This document shows, in pieces, positions 1 through 7,200 of a stretch of DNA of 64,000 nucleotides. How positions within the stretch are numbered: position 1 is the stretch's first letter; each line of letters starts with the position of its first letter. Below the pieces are notes generated by a model. That model had not been told where the DNA came from. It ran no database searches and saw only the letters and a program-made list of their open reading frames with translations. Origin of the DNA: Phycisphaerales bacterium (lineage in GTDB: Bacteria; Planctomycetota; Phycisphaerae; Phycisphaerales; SM1A02); contig SIAA01000006.1 in the NCBI GenBank assembly GCA_009692045.1, positions 1 through 64,000 on the forward strand. Reading direction: 5' to 3'. Both the position numbers and the translations under genes were made by a program.

Positions 1-76
1 GGCGCGGGCATGTACTGAAGGACAACCCCGATCCCCCGCGCGACGAATCGAAGCAGCCCCTGTGCGGATGATTTCT
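1..76. other. window edge, no supported gene
   Basis: These bases follow the stop codon of the minus-strand metallo-hydrolase gene. No conserved coding signal, RNA gene or repeat could be recognised. The piece is too short to assign to the next gene outside the window. Confidence 0.6.
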
Positions 77-1522
77 CTAGCAGCGCGCTCGAGAAGGTGG
101 CGGACCGACCTCGATGGGGTAACCGCGACCGGCCCAAGGCCAGTATCCCCCGCGCATATTGACTGCGTCGAAGCCCATTCGCCTCAGATATGCGCACGCG
201 CGAGCGCTCCGATTGCCGGATCGGCAGTAGCAAATGAGGGGTCGCGTCTCCACAAACGCGCCGAGCTTGTCAGGCAACTGCGAGAAGGGCGCGAAGATCG
301 CGCCCCGAACATGACCCGACTCGAACTCGATGCAGTTGCGGGTGTCGACAAACATCACCTGCGAGGACTCCATGCGCCGATGCGCCTCGCTGGCCGAAAT
401 CTCCTCCATGTCTCCTGGATCGAGGGCGCTCTCGGGGACTGCGTCGAAGACGGATGGGGCGATCCAACCATCGAAGGTGTCAAGACCGAGTCGATAGAGG
501 ATGCGAACGGTTTCTTCTCTCTGCGCGGGCTCGACGACGAGCAGCACAGAGTCGCCTTGCTCGAGATAACTCCCCACCGACATGGCGAAGTACTTGTCCA
601 GCGGCGCACTGATCGCGCCGGTGAGAAACCCCTCGGCAAACCTCCCCCACTCTCGACAGTCCACCACGACAGCGGCGCTCCCGCGGGCAGCGGCCACGAA
701 CTGCACGGCCGACAGTTGCGGCGGATCGGGCAGCGCATGTGGACCGTTGATCCCCGCGATATTGTGGCGCTTCACGCGACGGAAGTAACTCGGCGGATCA
801 GGAAGCCCCATGAGCACTCGCTCCAGAAAACTCTGTTCGTCGGATGCCTCGCGCAGTGGCGCATTGATCCTTCGCTCGATGCCGAGTGTGGTGATGGGAA
901 GTGCGCAGATGGACTTGCCACAGAGGCTGCCCGCGGAGTGGCCTGGGAGCACCTCAACATCGTCACTGAGCGAGCCGAGCCGCAAAAGCGCGTTTCGAAG
1001 CACTCCCGCATTGGCTCGTGCATCGTCTGCCTCTGGAGAGCGCGAGCCGAGATCGGGCCTGCCGACTTCACCGGCGAAGAGAAAGTCCCCCGTCAAGATA
1101 GCGCACACGGCGTTGTGCCGGTCGAGCACCGCATAGCTCATCGATTCGCGGGTGTGTCCGGGGGTATGGATCGCACGAATGCGCAGGGTTCCCACCGCGA
1201 TCTCTGTCTCGTCTGCAAGGAGATGGATCCGTGCGCGCGTGTCCTCGTCGAGCGAACCAATCCACCCATAGTGGCCACCGCATCCGGGGAGGTAGAGGGT
1301 GATCTCTGGGAGTCTGGCGAATGCCTGCGCGCCGCTCACGAAGTCTGCGTGCTGGTGGGTCTCTGCCACAGCCGTGATTCGCACGCCCTCAGATTCCGCA
1401 GCACGAAAGTAGCGATCGATGTCCCGTGCGGGATCCACCACGATCGCCTCGCGCGTGGACTCGCAGCCAAGCAGGTAGGTCGCTTGCGAAAGCGCCTGAT
1501 CATGGATCCGCCGAATGAGCAT
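77..1522 (-). CDS. MBL-fold metallo-hydrolase with two rhodanese domains (persulfide dioxygenase-like)
   Basis: The 481-residue protein probably acts in cytoplasmic sulfur or persulfide metabolism. Seen: an N-terminal metallo-beta-lactamase domain (about 1-235) with the HxHxD motif HQHADF, then HTPGHT, TGDFLFAGEVGRPDL and PGHSAGSLCGK, which are hallmarks of the persulfide dioxygenase-like branch. Two rhodanese domains follow. The first (about 265-350) has no Cys in the active-site loop and looks inactive. The second (about 375-465) has the loop CRSGNRS with a catalytic Cys. The length fits known MBL-rhodanese fusions. The start is the ATG at 1522, which leads straight into the MBL fold. Substrate specificity is inferred from the family. 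Confidence 0.9.
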   Translation of the reverse strand: MLIRRIHDQALSQATYLLGCESTREAIVVDPARDIDRYFRAAESEGVRITAVAETHQHADFVSGAQAFARLPEITLYLPGCGGHYGWIGSLDEDTRARIHLLADETEIAVGTLRIRAIHTPGHTRESMSYAVLDRHNAVCAILTGDFLFAGEVGRPDLGSRSPEADDARANAGVLRNALLRLGSLSDDVEVLPGHSAGSLCGKSICALPITTLGIERRINAPLREASDEQSFLERVLMGLPDPPSYFRRVKRHNIAGINGPHALPDPPQLSAVQFVAAARGSAAVVVDCREWGRFAEGFLTGAISAPLDKYFAMSVGSYLEQGDSVLLVVEPAQREETVRILYRLGLDTFDGWIAPSVFDAVPESALDPGDMEEISASEAHRRMESSQVMFVDTRNCIEFESGHVRGAIFAPFSQLPDKLGAFVETRPLICYCRSGNRSARACAYLRRMGFDAVNMRGGYWPWAGRGYPIEVGPPPSRARC

Positions 1523-1529
1523 GAGAGGA

Positions 1530-1674
1530 ATGATAGAGCCTCACCCTCTGCGGACAAGAGTTCGGGGCGCGCGTGCCCCTCCGCAACGACGGGAAATCCG
1601 AAGCCGATCACGAAGACCCCCATCTCCAACAACTTCGCGCTGAGGGAGATCGCCTTCGCGGTGTCGTGCACAAT
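1530..1674 (-). pseudogene. 3' fragment of a kbl-like gene (glycine C-acetyltransferase)
   Basis: In one minus-strand frame this short stretch encodes LLEMGVFVIGFGFPVV followed by GHAR. That closely matches the C-terminal region of 2-amino-3-ketobutyrate CoA ligase (Kbl), an alpha-oxoamine synthase (typical form: LL-x-x-G-I-Y-V-I-G-F-x-x-P-V-V-P-K-G-Q-A-R). The similarity begins right at the edge of the 130-bp repeat and fades after about 45 codons, so most of the gene is missing. It cannot be functional. It marks a deletion or recombination junction beside the repeat. Confidence 0.7.
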
Positions 1675-1804
1675 ATGTGCCAGCGACGCGGAGTGAGTCA
1701 CAAATCGCCTCGAACGACGCGGGAAACCAGAGTGAAGTGCGCCAAGTGACTCCGGTCAAGCGGTGATGCGCGAATCAGTAGAGTTGTGCAGCGTCCTGCT
1801 AGAC
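1675..1804. repeat. 130-bp perfect direct repeat, left copy
   Basis: This is base-for-base identical to 4206-4335, and both copies have the same orientation, 2531 bp apart. It starts with ATGTGCCAGCG and ends with CCTGCTAGAC. On its left edge it cuts into the kbl-like fragment. The ends form a weak imperfect inverted repeat (GCCAGC-GACGC against the complement of GCGTCCTGCTAG). With its partner it brackets the methyltransferase/vsr remnant. It could be an att-like duplication, or the product of a tandem duplication. Confidence 0.95.
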
Positions 1805-1901
1805 AAAAGAACGAGGGGATCAAGCCTGGTACCCTTTCACTTCCTTGGCCCGACTCCGCGTGGATCAGCGACCATGAACAAGACTGTTGGCACAATACGA
1901 G
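1805..1901. other. region upstream of the DNA methyltransferase
   Basis: This spacer lies between the left repeat and the methyltransferase start. No convincing -10/-35 pair or strong Shine-Dalgarno sequence is visible. A TTG at 1887 extends the methyltransferase frame by five codons and is an alternative start. Confidence 0.4.
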
Positions 1902-3488
1902 ATGGCAACGACTGACGAAATCCCGATAATCGACATTTTCGCGGGCCCGGGAGGCCTCGGCGAGGGCTTCTCGGCGTTCAAGTCGTCCGCGGGCTCGTGT
2001 CCGTTCAAGGTCAAACTGTCCGTCGAGATGGACGAATTTGCGCACCGCACGCTGCTCCTTCGAAGTTTCTACCGCCAGTTCGAGCCTGGCTCGGTGCCTC
2101 CTGCCTACTACGCGTACCTTCGCGGAGATGCCAACTGGGAGGGCGCAACATGCAAGTCGCTCCTCGATGCGTTTCCCGTGCAGGGCAAGTTGGCGATGGC
2201 CGAGGCGTGGCGAGAGGAACTCCGCCCGTCGGTTGCCCAGGAGGTGGATAGGCGAATCCTTGCTGCGCTCGGTCCGAAGAAGGATCGCCCGGCGTGGGTG
2301 CTCGTTGGGGGGCCACCCTGTCAGGCGTACTCGCTCGCAGGACGCGTTCGTATGCTCGGCGTGGACCCGGCCGCGTTCTACAAGGACAAACGCCACACAC
2401 TCTACAAGGAGTATCTGCGACTGCTGGCGGTCCATGCACCATCGGTGTTCATCATGGAAAACGTAAAGGGGCTGCTGTCGGCCACATCGGAATCCGGTGC
2501 ACTCGTCTTTGAGCAGATCGTCAAGGATCTCCAGAGACCACCAGACAGCACGCATCGCTACCGGCTGTTCGCTCTTTCTCGAGGCGAAGGCGGTGACGAC
2601 CAGCTCTATTCGGATGTCGGTCACGCCAAGCAGTTCATCGTCGAATGCGAGCGCCATGGCATTCCACAGGCCCGCCACCGGCTGATCATCTTGGGCGTTC
2701 TCGAATCGGACTTCGGCAACCAAACGCGGTTGCCCCGCCGACTTGCCAATCGGTCGGCGAAGGTCACATGCCGGGACGCAATTGACGACCTTCCCCGGGT
2801 TCGGAGCGGACTATCGAAGGAGGAGGATTCCCCCGACCGTTGGAAGACCTTCGTCAAGTCCGCACTGCGCGAACCGTGGTTCAAGTACATCGCCGCCAAC
2901 GGGCACGCGGACGTTGCCGAGGCCATCCGCTGCGCGCTCGATCGCGTCACAAGCCCCCACAAGGGAAGGGGCGATCGATTCGTGCCCTGCGAGCCCGCTC
3001 CCGGATTCAAGGTCGACTGGTTCCACGATCCCAAGCTCGGCGGCGCATGTAACCATGAATGCCGCTCGCACCGGTCCGACGACCTCCACCGCTATCTGTT
3101 CGTCTCCGCCTATGGCAGTGTCCGCAAGTTCTCGCCGCGTCTTGAGAACTTCCCCGCAGCCCTTCTGCCGAACCACGTAAACGTGGACGATGCGCTCGAA
3201 TCCGGCCTTTTCAACGACCGCTTCCGCGTGCAACTGGCCGATTCGCCCGCGACGACGATCACCTCGCACATCTCCAAGGACGGCCACTACTTCATCCACT
3301 ATGACCCGTCGCAATGCCGGAGCATGACCGTCCGCGAAGCGGCCCGCATCCAGACGTTTCCCGACAACTATTTCTTCGAGGGTCCGAGGACCGAACAGTA
3401 TCGACAGGTCGGGAATGCGGTGCCTCCGCTACTCGCTAACGAGATCGCTCGCATAGTGTTTGAGGGCTTCGGCCGGGAGTGGAAGTGA
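1902..3488 (+). CDS. DNA (cytosine-5) methyltransferase (Dcm family)
   Basis: Transfers a methyl group from SAM to C5 of cytosine in a specific DNA sequence; the target is unknown. All key motifs are present: motif I IDIFAGPGGLGEGFS, motif IV VGGPPCQAYSLAGR with the catalytic Cys, motif VI FIMENVKGLL, motif VIII QARHRL, and motifs IX-X in MTVREAARIQTFPDNY and QVGNAVPPLLA. The start is taken at ATG 1902 (528 residues); TTG 1887 would add five residues. It looks intact, although its partners are decayed: a vsr pseudogene follows directly, and a fragment of a nuclease-like gene faces it. It is therefore probably a solitary methylase left from a restriction island. Confidence 0.93.
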   Translation: MATTDEIPIIDIFAGPGGLGEGFSAFKSSAGSCPFKVKLSVEMDEFAHRTLLLRSFYRQFEPGSVPPAYYAYLRGDANWEGATCKSLLDAFPVQGKLAMAEAWREELRPSVAQEVDRRILAALGPKKDRPAWVLVGGPPCQAYSLAGRVRMLGVDPAAFYKDKRHTLYKEYLRLLAVHAPSVFIMENVKGLLSATSESGALVFEQIVKDLQRPPDSTHRYRLFALSRGEGGDDQLYSDVGHAKQFIVECERHGIPQARHRLIILGVLESDFGNQTRLPRRLANRSAKVTCRDAIDDLPRVRSGLSKEEDSPDRWKTFVKSALREPWFKYIAANGHADVAEAIRCALDRVTSPHKGRGDRFVPCEPAPGFKVDWFHDPKLGGACNHECRSHRSDDLHRYLFVSAYGSVRKFSPRLENFPAALLPNHVNVDDALESGLFNDRFRVQLADSPATTITSHISKDGHYFIHYDPSQCRSMTVREAARIQTFPDNYFFEGPRTEQYRQVGNAVPPLLANEIARIVFEGFGREWK

Positions 3489-3489
3489 T

Positions 3490-3942
3490 TCCGCGGCCGA
3501 CTCGATTTCCAAGGCTGCTGGCAGCGCCCTGATGAGCAGTATCCGGTAGAAGATCACCGAGCCAGAACTGCTCGTCCGATCCTGCGTGCATCGACTTGGT
3601 TACAGGGTCAGGCTTCACGGTCGCGAGTTGCCTAGATCGCCCAACCTCGTCCTTCGCAGGCTTCAGACGGTCGTGTTCGTCCACGGCTGCTCCTAGCATC
3701 GACACGAGGGATACAAGAACTGCTCGACACCGAAGACCACGAGCAAGTTCTGGAACGCCAAGTTCATGGCCAACCGTGCCCGGGGCGCGCGGGCTGCTGC
3801 GGCCCTGTCGTTGGATGTGTGGCGAGTTGTTTTTGTCTGGGAATGCGAATCCAACGACTCTGTGAAGTGCTCCGCCCGACTCAAGCGGCTGCCCGCAAAG
3901 CCGAACACCACCGTCCGTTCAAAGCGCAAACGGATCGCTTGA
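3490..3942 (+). pseudogene. vsr: vsr pseudogene (very-short-patch mismatch endonuclease)
   Basis: One uninterrupted frame, apart from two TAG codons, reads as Vsr along its whole length. It has ALMSSIR, then TAG (3547-3549), then EPELLVRSCVHRLGYRVRLH, PNLVLRRLQTVVFVHGCS, a second TAG (3694-3696), HRHEGYKNC, FWNAKFMANRARGARA and WRVVFVWECESND. Intact Vsr proteins have G-C-F-W-H at the second stop, so TGG became TAG and Phe became Ser. The catalytic Asp of the P-D-L-V motif is Asn here. There is no frameshift, so decay is recent. Vsr normally repairs T:G mismatches made by deamination at Dcm-type sites, which explains its place next to the methylase. Confidence 0.88.
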
Positions 3943-4205
3943 TCGCTCGGCGACCCGCAGGCGATCGAACCCCCCCAAATTGACCTCATACTCGATGCGT
4001 TCCACGCCCGCAGGGACGCCTGCGACAAAGCTCGACGGCACGACGCGGGGGAAATCCGTCGTCACGCGGTAGAGCCCCTCGCAGGCGACGCGAATATGCA
4101 ACTTCGCGTACTCGGCGTCGTGCGCGGGCGAATAGCCTGCCTGAGCGAGGCGGCCGTCGAGCATGCTGGCCGCGCGATGTGACAGTGTGGAGCGGTAGCA
4201 ACCGC
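3919..4205 (-). pseudogene. 3' fragment of a PD-(D/E)XK (DUF4420-type) restriction-associated gene
   Basis: The minus strand encodes about 95 residues that resemble the C-terminus of DUF4420 proteins, putative PD-(D/E)XK nucleases. Seen: LDGRLAQAGY, then YRVTTDFPRVVPSSF, then PAGVERIEYEVNLGGF, matching the family pattern F-P-R ... P-x-G-V-x-x-V-x-Y-x-I-D-L. The frame runs open into the right 130-bp repeat, where similarity stops, so the N-terminal two thirds are gone. It converges on the vsr pseudogene and overlaps its end by 24 bp. DUF4420 genes occur in islands with C5 methylases, Vsr, Z1 and AIPR proteins (family knowledge). The family call is from pattern memory only. Confidence 0.6.
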
Positions 4206-4335
4206 ATGTGCCAGCGACGCGGAGTGAGTCACAAATCGCCTCGAACGACGCGGGAAACCAGAGTGAAGTGCGCCAAGTGACTCCGGTCAAGCGGTGATGC
4301 GCGAATCAGTAGAGTTGTGCAGCGTCCTGCTAGAC
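4206..4335. repeat. 130-bp perfect direct repeat, right copy
   Basis: Identical to 1675-1804. Its right end contains the stop codon and last Val codon of pfkA (minus strand), so one boundary lies at the 3' end of that gene. Its left end abuts the truncated DUF4420-type fragment. Outside the 130 bp the two copies diverge at once on both sides. Confidence 0.95.
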
Positions 4336-5481
4336 CACCGCGGCGGATGCGTCGCTGTCGTGCGCGAACGCGACTGAGTCTCCGAAACAAGTGCCGATGG
4401 CGCGGGCGGCAACCATCAGCGGGTGTTTGGCGGGGATCAGTCGCTGCTTGCCCGCTGCGGTTGAGAGGTCAACATCAGTGAATGCATTGCCTTGACGTAC
4501 CACTAGCCGGGCGCGTTTGCCAGCCATCAGGCAGGCGATGGCGTGATAGCCGAAGTGGGTGGCGAGGATGCGATCGGCAGCAACGGGCGGGCCGCCGCGC
4601 TGAACATGGCCGAGCACGGTCGTACGGCTCTCGACCCCGGTGCGCTGTTCGATCTCGGCACCGATCAGTTCGCCGACTCCACCGAGTCGTACCGGATCAG
4701 CACTGCGGGGATCGAGTCGAGCTACGACTGGTGCGCCAGCTTTGGGGTGGGCTCCTTCGGCGACGACGATTACTGCAAAGCCCGGACCTCGCTTCATCCT
4801 CCCGTCAATCACGCGGCAAATCACCTCCATGTCATAAGGGATCTCGGGGATGAGAATCACATCAGAGCCGCTGGCAACTCCGGAAGTAAGGGCGATCCAT
4901 CCCGCGTTGCGGCCCATCACTTCACAGACAACAACTCGGTGATGACTGTCGGCAGTGGAGTGAAGGCGATCGAGAGCATCGGTCGCCGTGGCAACGGCGG
5001 TGAGGAATCCGAAGGTGATTTCAGTGCCTACCAGATCATTGTCGATGGTCTTGGGAACGCCGATGATGTTGATGTTCTCGGCGACCAGAGGTGCCGCGGC
5101 AGACATGGTTCCATCGCCGCCGATGACGATGAGGGCATCGAGTCGGTGCTCGCGCACAGTTTGCACACACTCTCCAACGCGATTGGCGAAGAGAGGCTGG
5201 CCGCTGGCGTCGGAGCCGATGTGGTAGCGCTCGGGATTCGCTCGATTGTTGGATCCGAGGATGGTGCCGCCCCGCGTGAGGATGCCCGAGACATCACGCG
5301 CGGTCAGTGGCCGCACGCGATTCTCAACCAGTCCCTGAAACCCATCCTCGATGCCGAACACCTCGATGGAGTGTTGGTAAATGGCGGTCTTGGCCACGGC
5401 GCGAATCACGGCGTTGATCCCCGGGCAGTCGCCGCCCGAGGTGACTACGCCGATGCGCTTGATGAGATGCACTGGGGTCAT
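4330..5481 (-). CDS. pfkA: 6-phosphofructokinase
   Basis: Phosphorylates fructose 6-phosphate in glycolysis; cytoplasmic, 383 residues. Seen: RIGVVTSGGDCPGINAVIRA at the N-terminus, IGGDGT, PKTIDNDL (catalytic Asp), MGRNAGWIAL and HVQRGG. The Gly in GGDGT is typical of ATP-dependent enzymes. The Lys in PKTIDND is shared with PPi-dependent and actinobacterial 'group III' enzymes, so the phosphoryl donor cannot be fixed by eye. The open frame runs 116 codons upstream but would overlap lysS; the ATG at 5481 gives the standard N-terminus. The gene is divergent from lysS with only 30 bp between starts. Its stop codon lies inside the right 130-bp repeat. Confidence 0.93.
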   Translation of the reverse strand: MTPVHLIKRIGVVTSGGDCPGINAVIRAVAKTAIYQHSIEVFGIEDGFQGLVENRVRPLTARDVSGILTRGGTILGSNNRANPERYHIGSDASGQPLFANRVGECVQTVREHRLDALIVIGGDGTMSAAAPLVAENINIIGVPKTIDNDLVGTEITFGFLTAVATATDALDRLHSTADSHHRVVVCEVMGRNAGWIALTSGVASGSDVILIPEIPYDMEVICRVIDGRMKRGPGFAVIVVAEGAHPKAGAPVVARLDPRSADPVRLGGVGELIGAEIEQRTGVESRTTVLGHVQRGGPPVAADRILATHFGYHAIACLMAGKRARLVVRQGNAFTDVDLSTAAGKQRLIPAKHPLMVAARAIGTCFGDSVAFAHDSDASAAVV

Positions 5482-5511
5482 GGGCGAGCGGGCGAGGCTA
5501 CCATCGTGGAA

Positions 5512-7200
5512 ATGACCGATCCCACGCCCGATGTACCCGAGAGTGACGCAGTGGATGAGAGCGTTCTGGTGGCGGCACGCCGCGCCAAACTGCTTCGCCT
5601 GCGCGATGAGTTGAAGGTAGAGCCATTCGGTTCGCGCCTCGATGGACTGATCGAGCTTGCCCAAGCGCGTCGATTGTTCTGTGAGGAGGCGCACCTCGCT
5701 CGAGAGTTGGCCAGCAAGGCGGCGCGGGATGCGGCGGCTTCGGGCGCACCGGTGGCCTCGGGAGCGCCCGTGACGCAACTGCCCGATGCGCGGGTTGAAG
5801 TTCGGGTGGCGGGCCGAGTGGTGCAGCACCGCGACATGGGAAAGATTGTCTTTGCATGGCTGCGCGATGCCTCCGGTGATCTGCAGGTAAGCGTCTCAAA
5901 GTCAGAGGTTGATTCGCTCAGCTTCGAGCTGGCCAAGATGCTCGATTACGGCGACATCATTTCCATTGAGGGCAGGGTGGGGCGAACGCAGCGAGGTGAG
6001 GTCTGCGTGTGGGCGGCCTCAGTGACGATGCAATGCAAGAGCGTGGAGCCACCGCCGGGGAAGTGGCATGGTCTCCATGATGCGGAAGTGCGCTATCGCC
6101 GCCGCTATGTGGACATGTCGGCCAACCCAGAAACCATGCGGGTATTCGAGGCGCGATCCCGCATCTTGCAATCCATCAGGCGGTTCATGGATGGACGCGG
6201 CTATCTCGAGGTTGAGACCCCGATGATGCAATCGCTGGCGGGTGGGGCGGCAGCGCGTCCATTTGTTACCCATCACAATGCTCTGGGAATGCCGCTCTTC
6301 ATGCGGGTGGCTCCCGAGCTGTATTTGAAGCGCTTGTTAGTAGGGGGCATGCGGCGGGTCTATGAGATAAATCGCAACTTTCGTAACGAGGGAGTTGATC
6401 GCAGCCACAATCCTGAGTTCACGGCTCTTGAAGCCTACGAGGCATTCGGCGATTACCACACCATGCTCGAACTCACTGAGTCGCTCATCCACGGTTTGGC
6501 CGTTGAGGCAGCGGCGAGTTCGGCAGCGGCGAGTTCTGCGTCGGCGGATGCGAACTCGGCGCAGGCAGTGACGGGACAGCCGCGGCTTCCCTTCGGAGAT
6601 CTGTCGATCGACTATTCGCGTCCATTCGCCCGAGTGACTTACCGCGAGTTGTTCACCAGGGCATTGGGATTCCCGGTGGAAGACACCGCCGCGGTGCGCG
6701 CGAAAGCCGCTGCTGATCACATTGAAGGAGCCGGTACTAAGAACTCGTGGCTGCTGGTCAACGAACTCTTTGAGCGTCACGCCGAGGCGCTGCTTGATCC
6801 GGCGCGCCCCACGTTTGTGCTGGATTATCCCAGTGCCATCAGCCCCCTCACTCGACCCATGCGTGGCAATGAGGCGATCGCCGAGAGATGGGACCTGTTC
6901 ATCGCGGGCATGGAGATTGGGCCTGCCTATACCGAGTTGAACGATCCCGACATTCAGAGGGCCAAGCTCACGGAACAACTCGCCGGCGCCGATGTCGAGG
7001 AAAGCACCTTCAGGTCACTCGATGAGGACTTCCTGACCGCCCTGCAGGTGGGAATGCCGCCCGCGGGTGGAATGGGACTAGGCATCGATCGGCTAGTGAT
7101 GCTGCTCACCAACTCGCAATCGATTCGAGATGTGATTCTGTTTCCCCTGATGCGTCCGGTCGGCGCTTCCCTAGCGACACCCCAAGGCGGTACTGAATGA
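5512..7200 (+). CDS. lysS: lysyl-tRNA synthetase, class II
   Basis: Charges tRNA-Lys with lysine; cytoplasmic, 562 residues. An OB-fold anticodon-binding domain lies at about 90-190. The class II core follows, with motif 1 around GYLEVETPMMQ, motif 2 NFRNEGVDRSHNPEFTALEA and motif 3 GMGLGIDRLVMLL. Oddities are an Ala/Pro-rich N-terminal linker and an Ala/Ser-rich insertion (about residues 330-350, encoded near 6511-6560) between motifs 2 and 3. The start at ATG 5512 avoids overlap with the divergent pfkA, although the frame is open further upstream. The next gene starts inside the stop codon (ATGA at 7197). Confidence 0.95.
   Translation: MTDPTPDVPESDAVDESVLVAARRAKLLRLRDELKVEPFGSRLDGLIELAQARRLFCEEAHLARELASKAARDAAASGAPVASGAPVTQLPDARVEVRVAGRVVQHRDMGKIVFAWLRDASGDLQVSVSKSEVDSLSFELAKMLDYGDIISIEGRVGRTQRGEVCVWAASVTMQCKSVEPPPGKWHGLHDAEVRYRRRYVDMSANPETMRVFEARSRILQSIRRFMDGRGYLEVETPMMQSLAGGAAARPFVTHHNALGMPLFMRVAPELYLKRLLVGGMRRVYEINRNFRNEGVDRSHNPEFTALEAYEAFGDYHTMLELTESLIHGLAVEAAASSAAASSASADANSAQAVTGQPRLPFGDLSIDYSRPFARVTYRELFTRALGFPVEDTAAVRAKAAADHIEGAGTKNSWLLVNELFERHAEALLDPARPTFVLDYPSAISPLTRPMRGNEAIAERWDLFIAGMEIGPAYTELNDPDIQRAKLTEQLAGADVEESTFRSLDEDFLTALQVGMPPAGGMGLGIDRLVMLLTNSQSIRDVILFPLMRPVGASLATPQGGTE

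Noticed and set aside
62-1696. Long open frame of 544 codons on the plus strand opposite the MBL-rhodanese gene
   Set aside because: Arg/His-rich with no domain; the minus strand encodes an unmistakable MBL-rhodanese protein. It is a high-GC antisense shadow.
1675-1804. Repeat as an integron attC site (130 bp, weak terminal inverted repeat, gene-repeat-gene-repeat layout)
   Set aside because: No RYYYAAC/GTTRRRY core boxes found on either strand, no integrase, and the adjoining genes are 3' fragments rather than complete cassettes.
1874-1915. 13-codon open frame starting ATGAACAAGACT that overlaps the methyltransferase start (possible leader peptide)
   Set aside because: Too short, no Shine-Dalgarno, and no attenuator structure seen.
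3490-3942. Read-through or recoding of the two TAG codons in vsr
   Set aside because: TAG is used as an ordinary stop by other genes here (pfkA, rpsK), and the catalytic Asp is also lost, so decay is the simpler reading.
4543-5511. N-terminal extension of lysS by 323 codons
   Set aside because: It is antisense to pfkA; the conserved LysS part begins after 5512.
5482-5829. N-terminal extension of pfkA
   Set aside because: The extra 116 codons are antisense to lysS and do not resemble any kinase; the conserved N-terminus begins at 5481.
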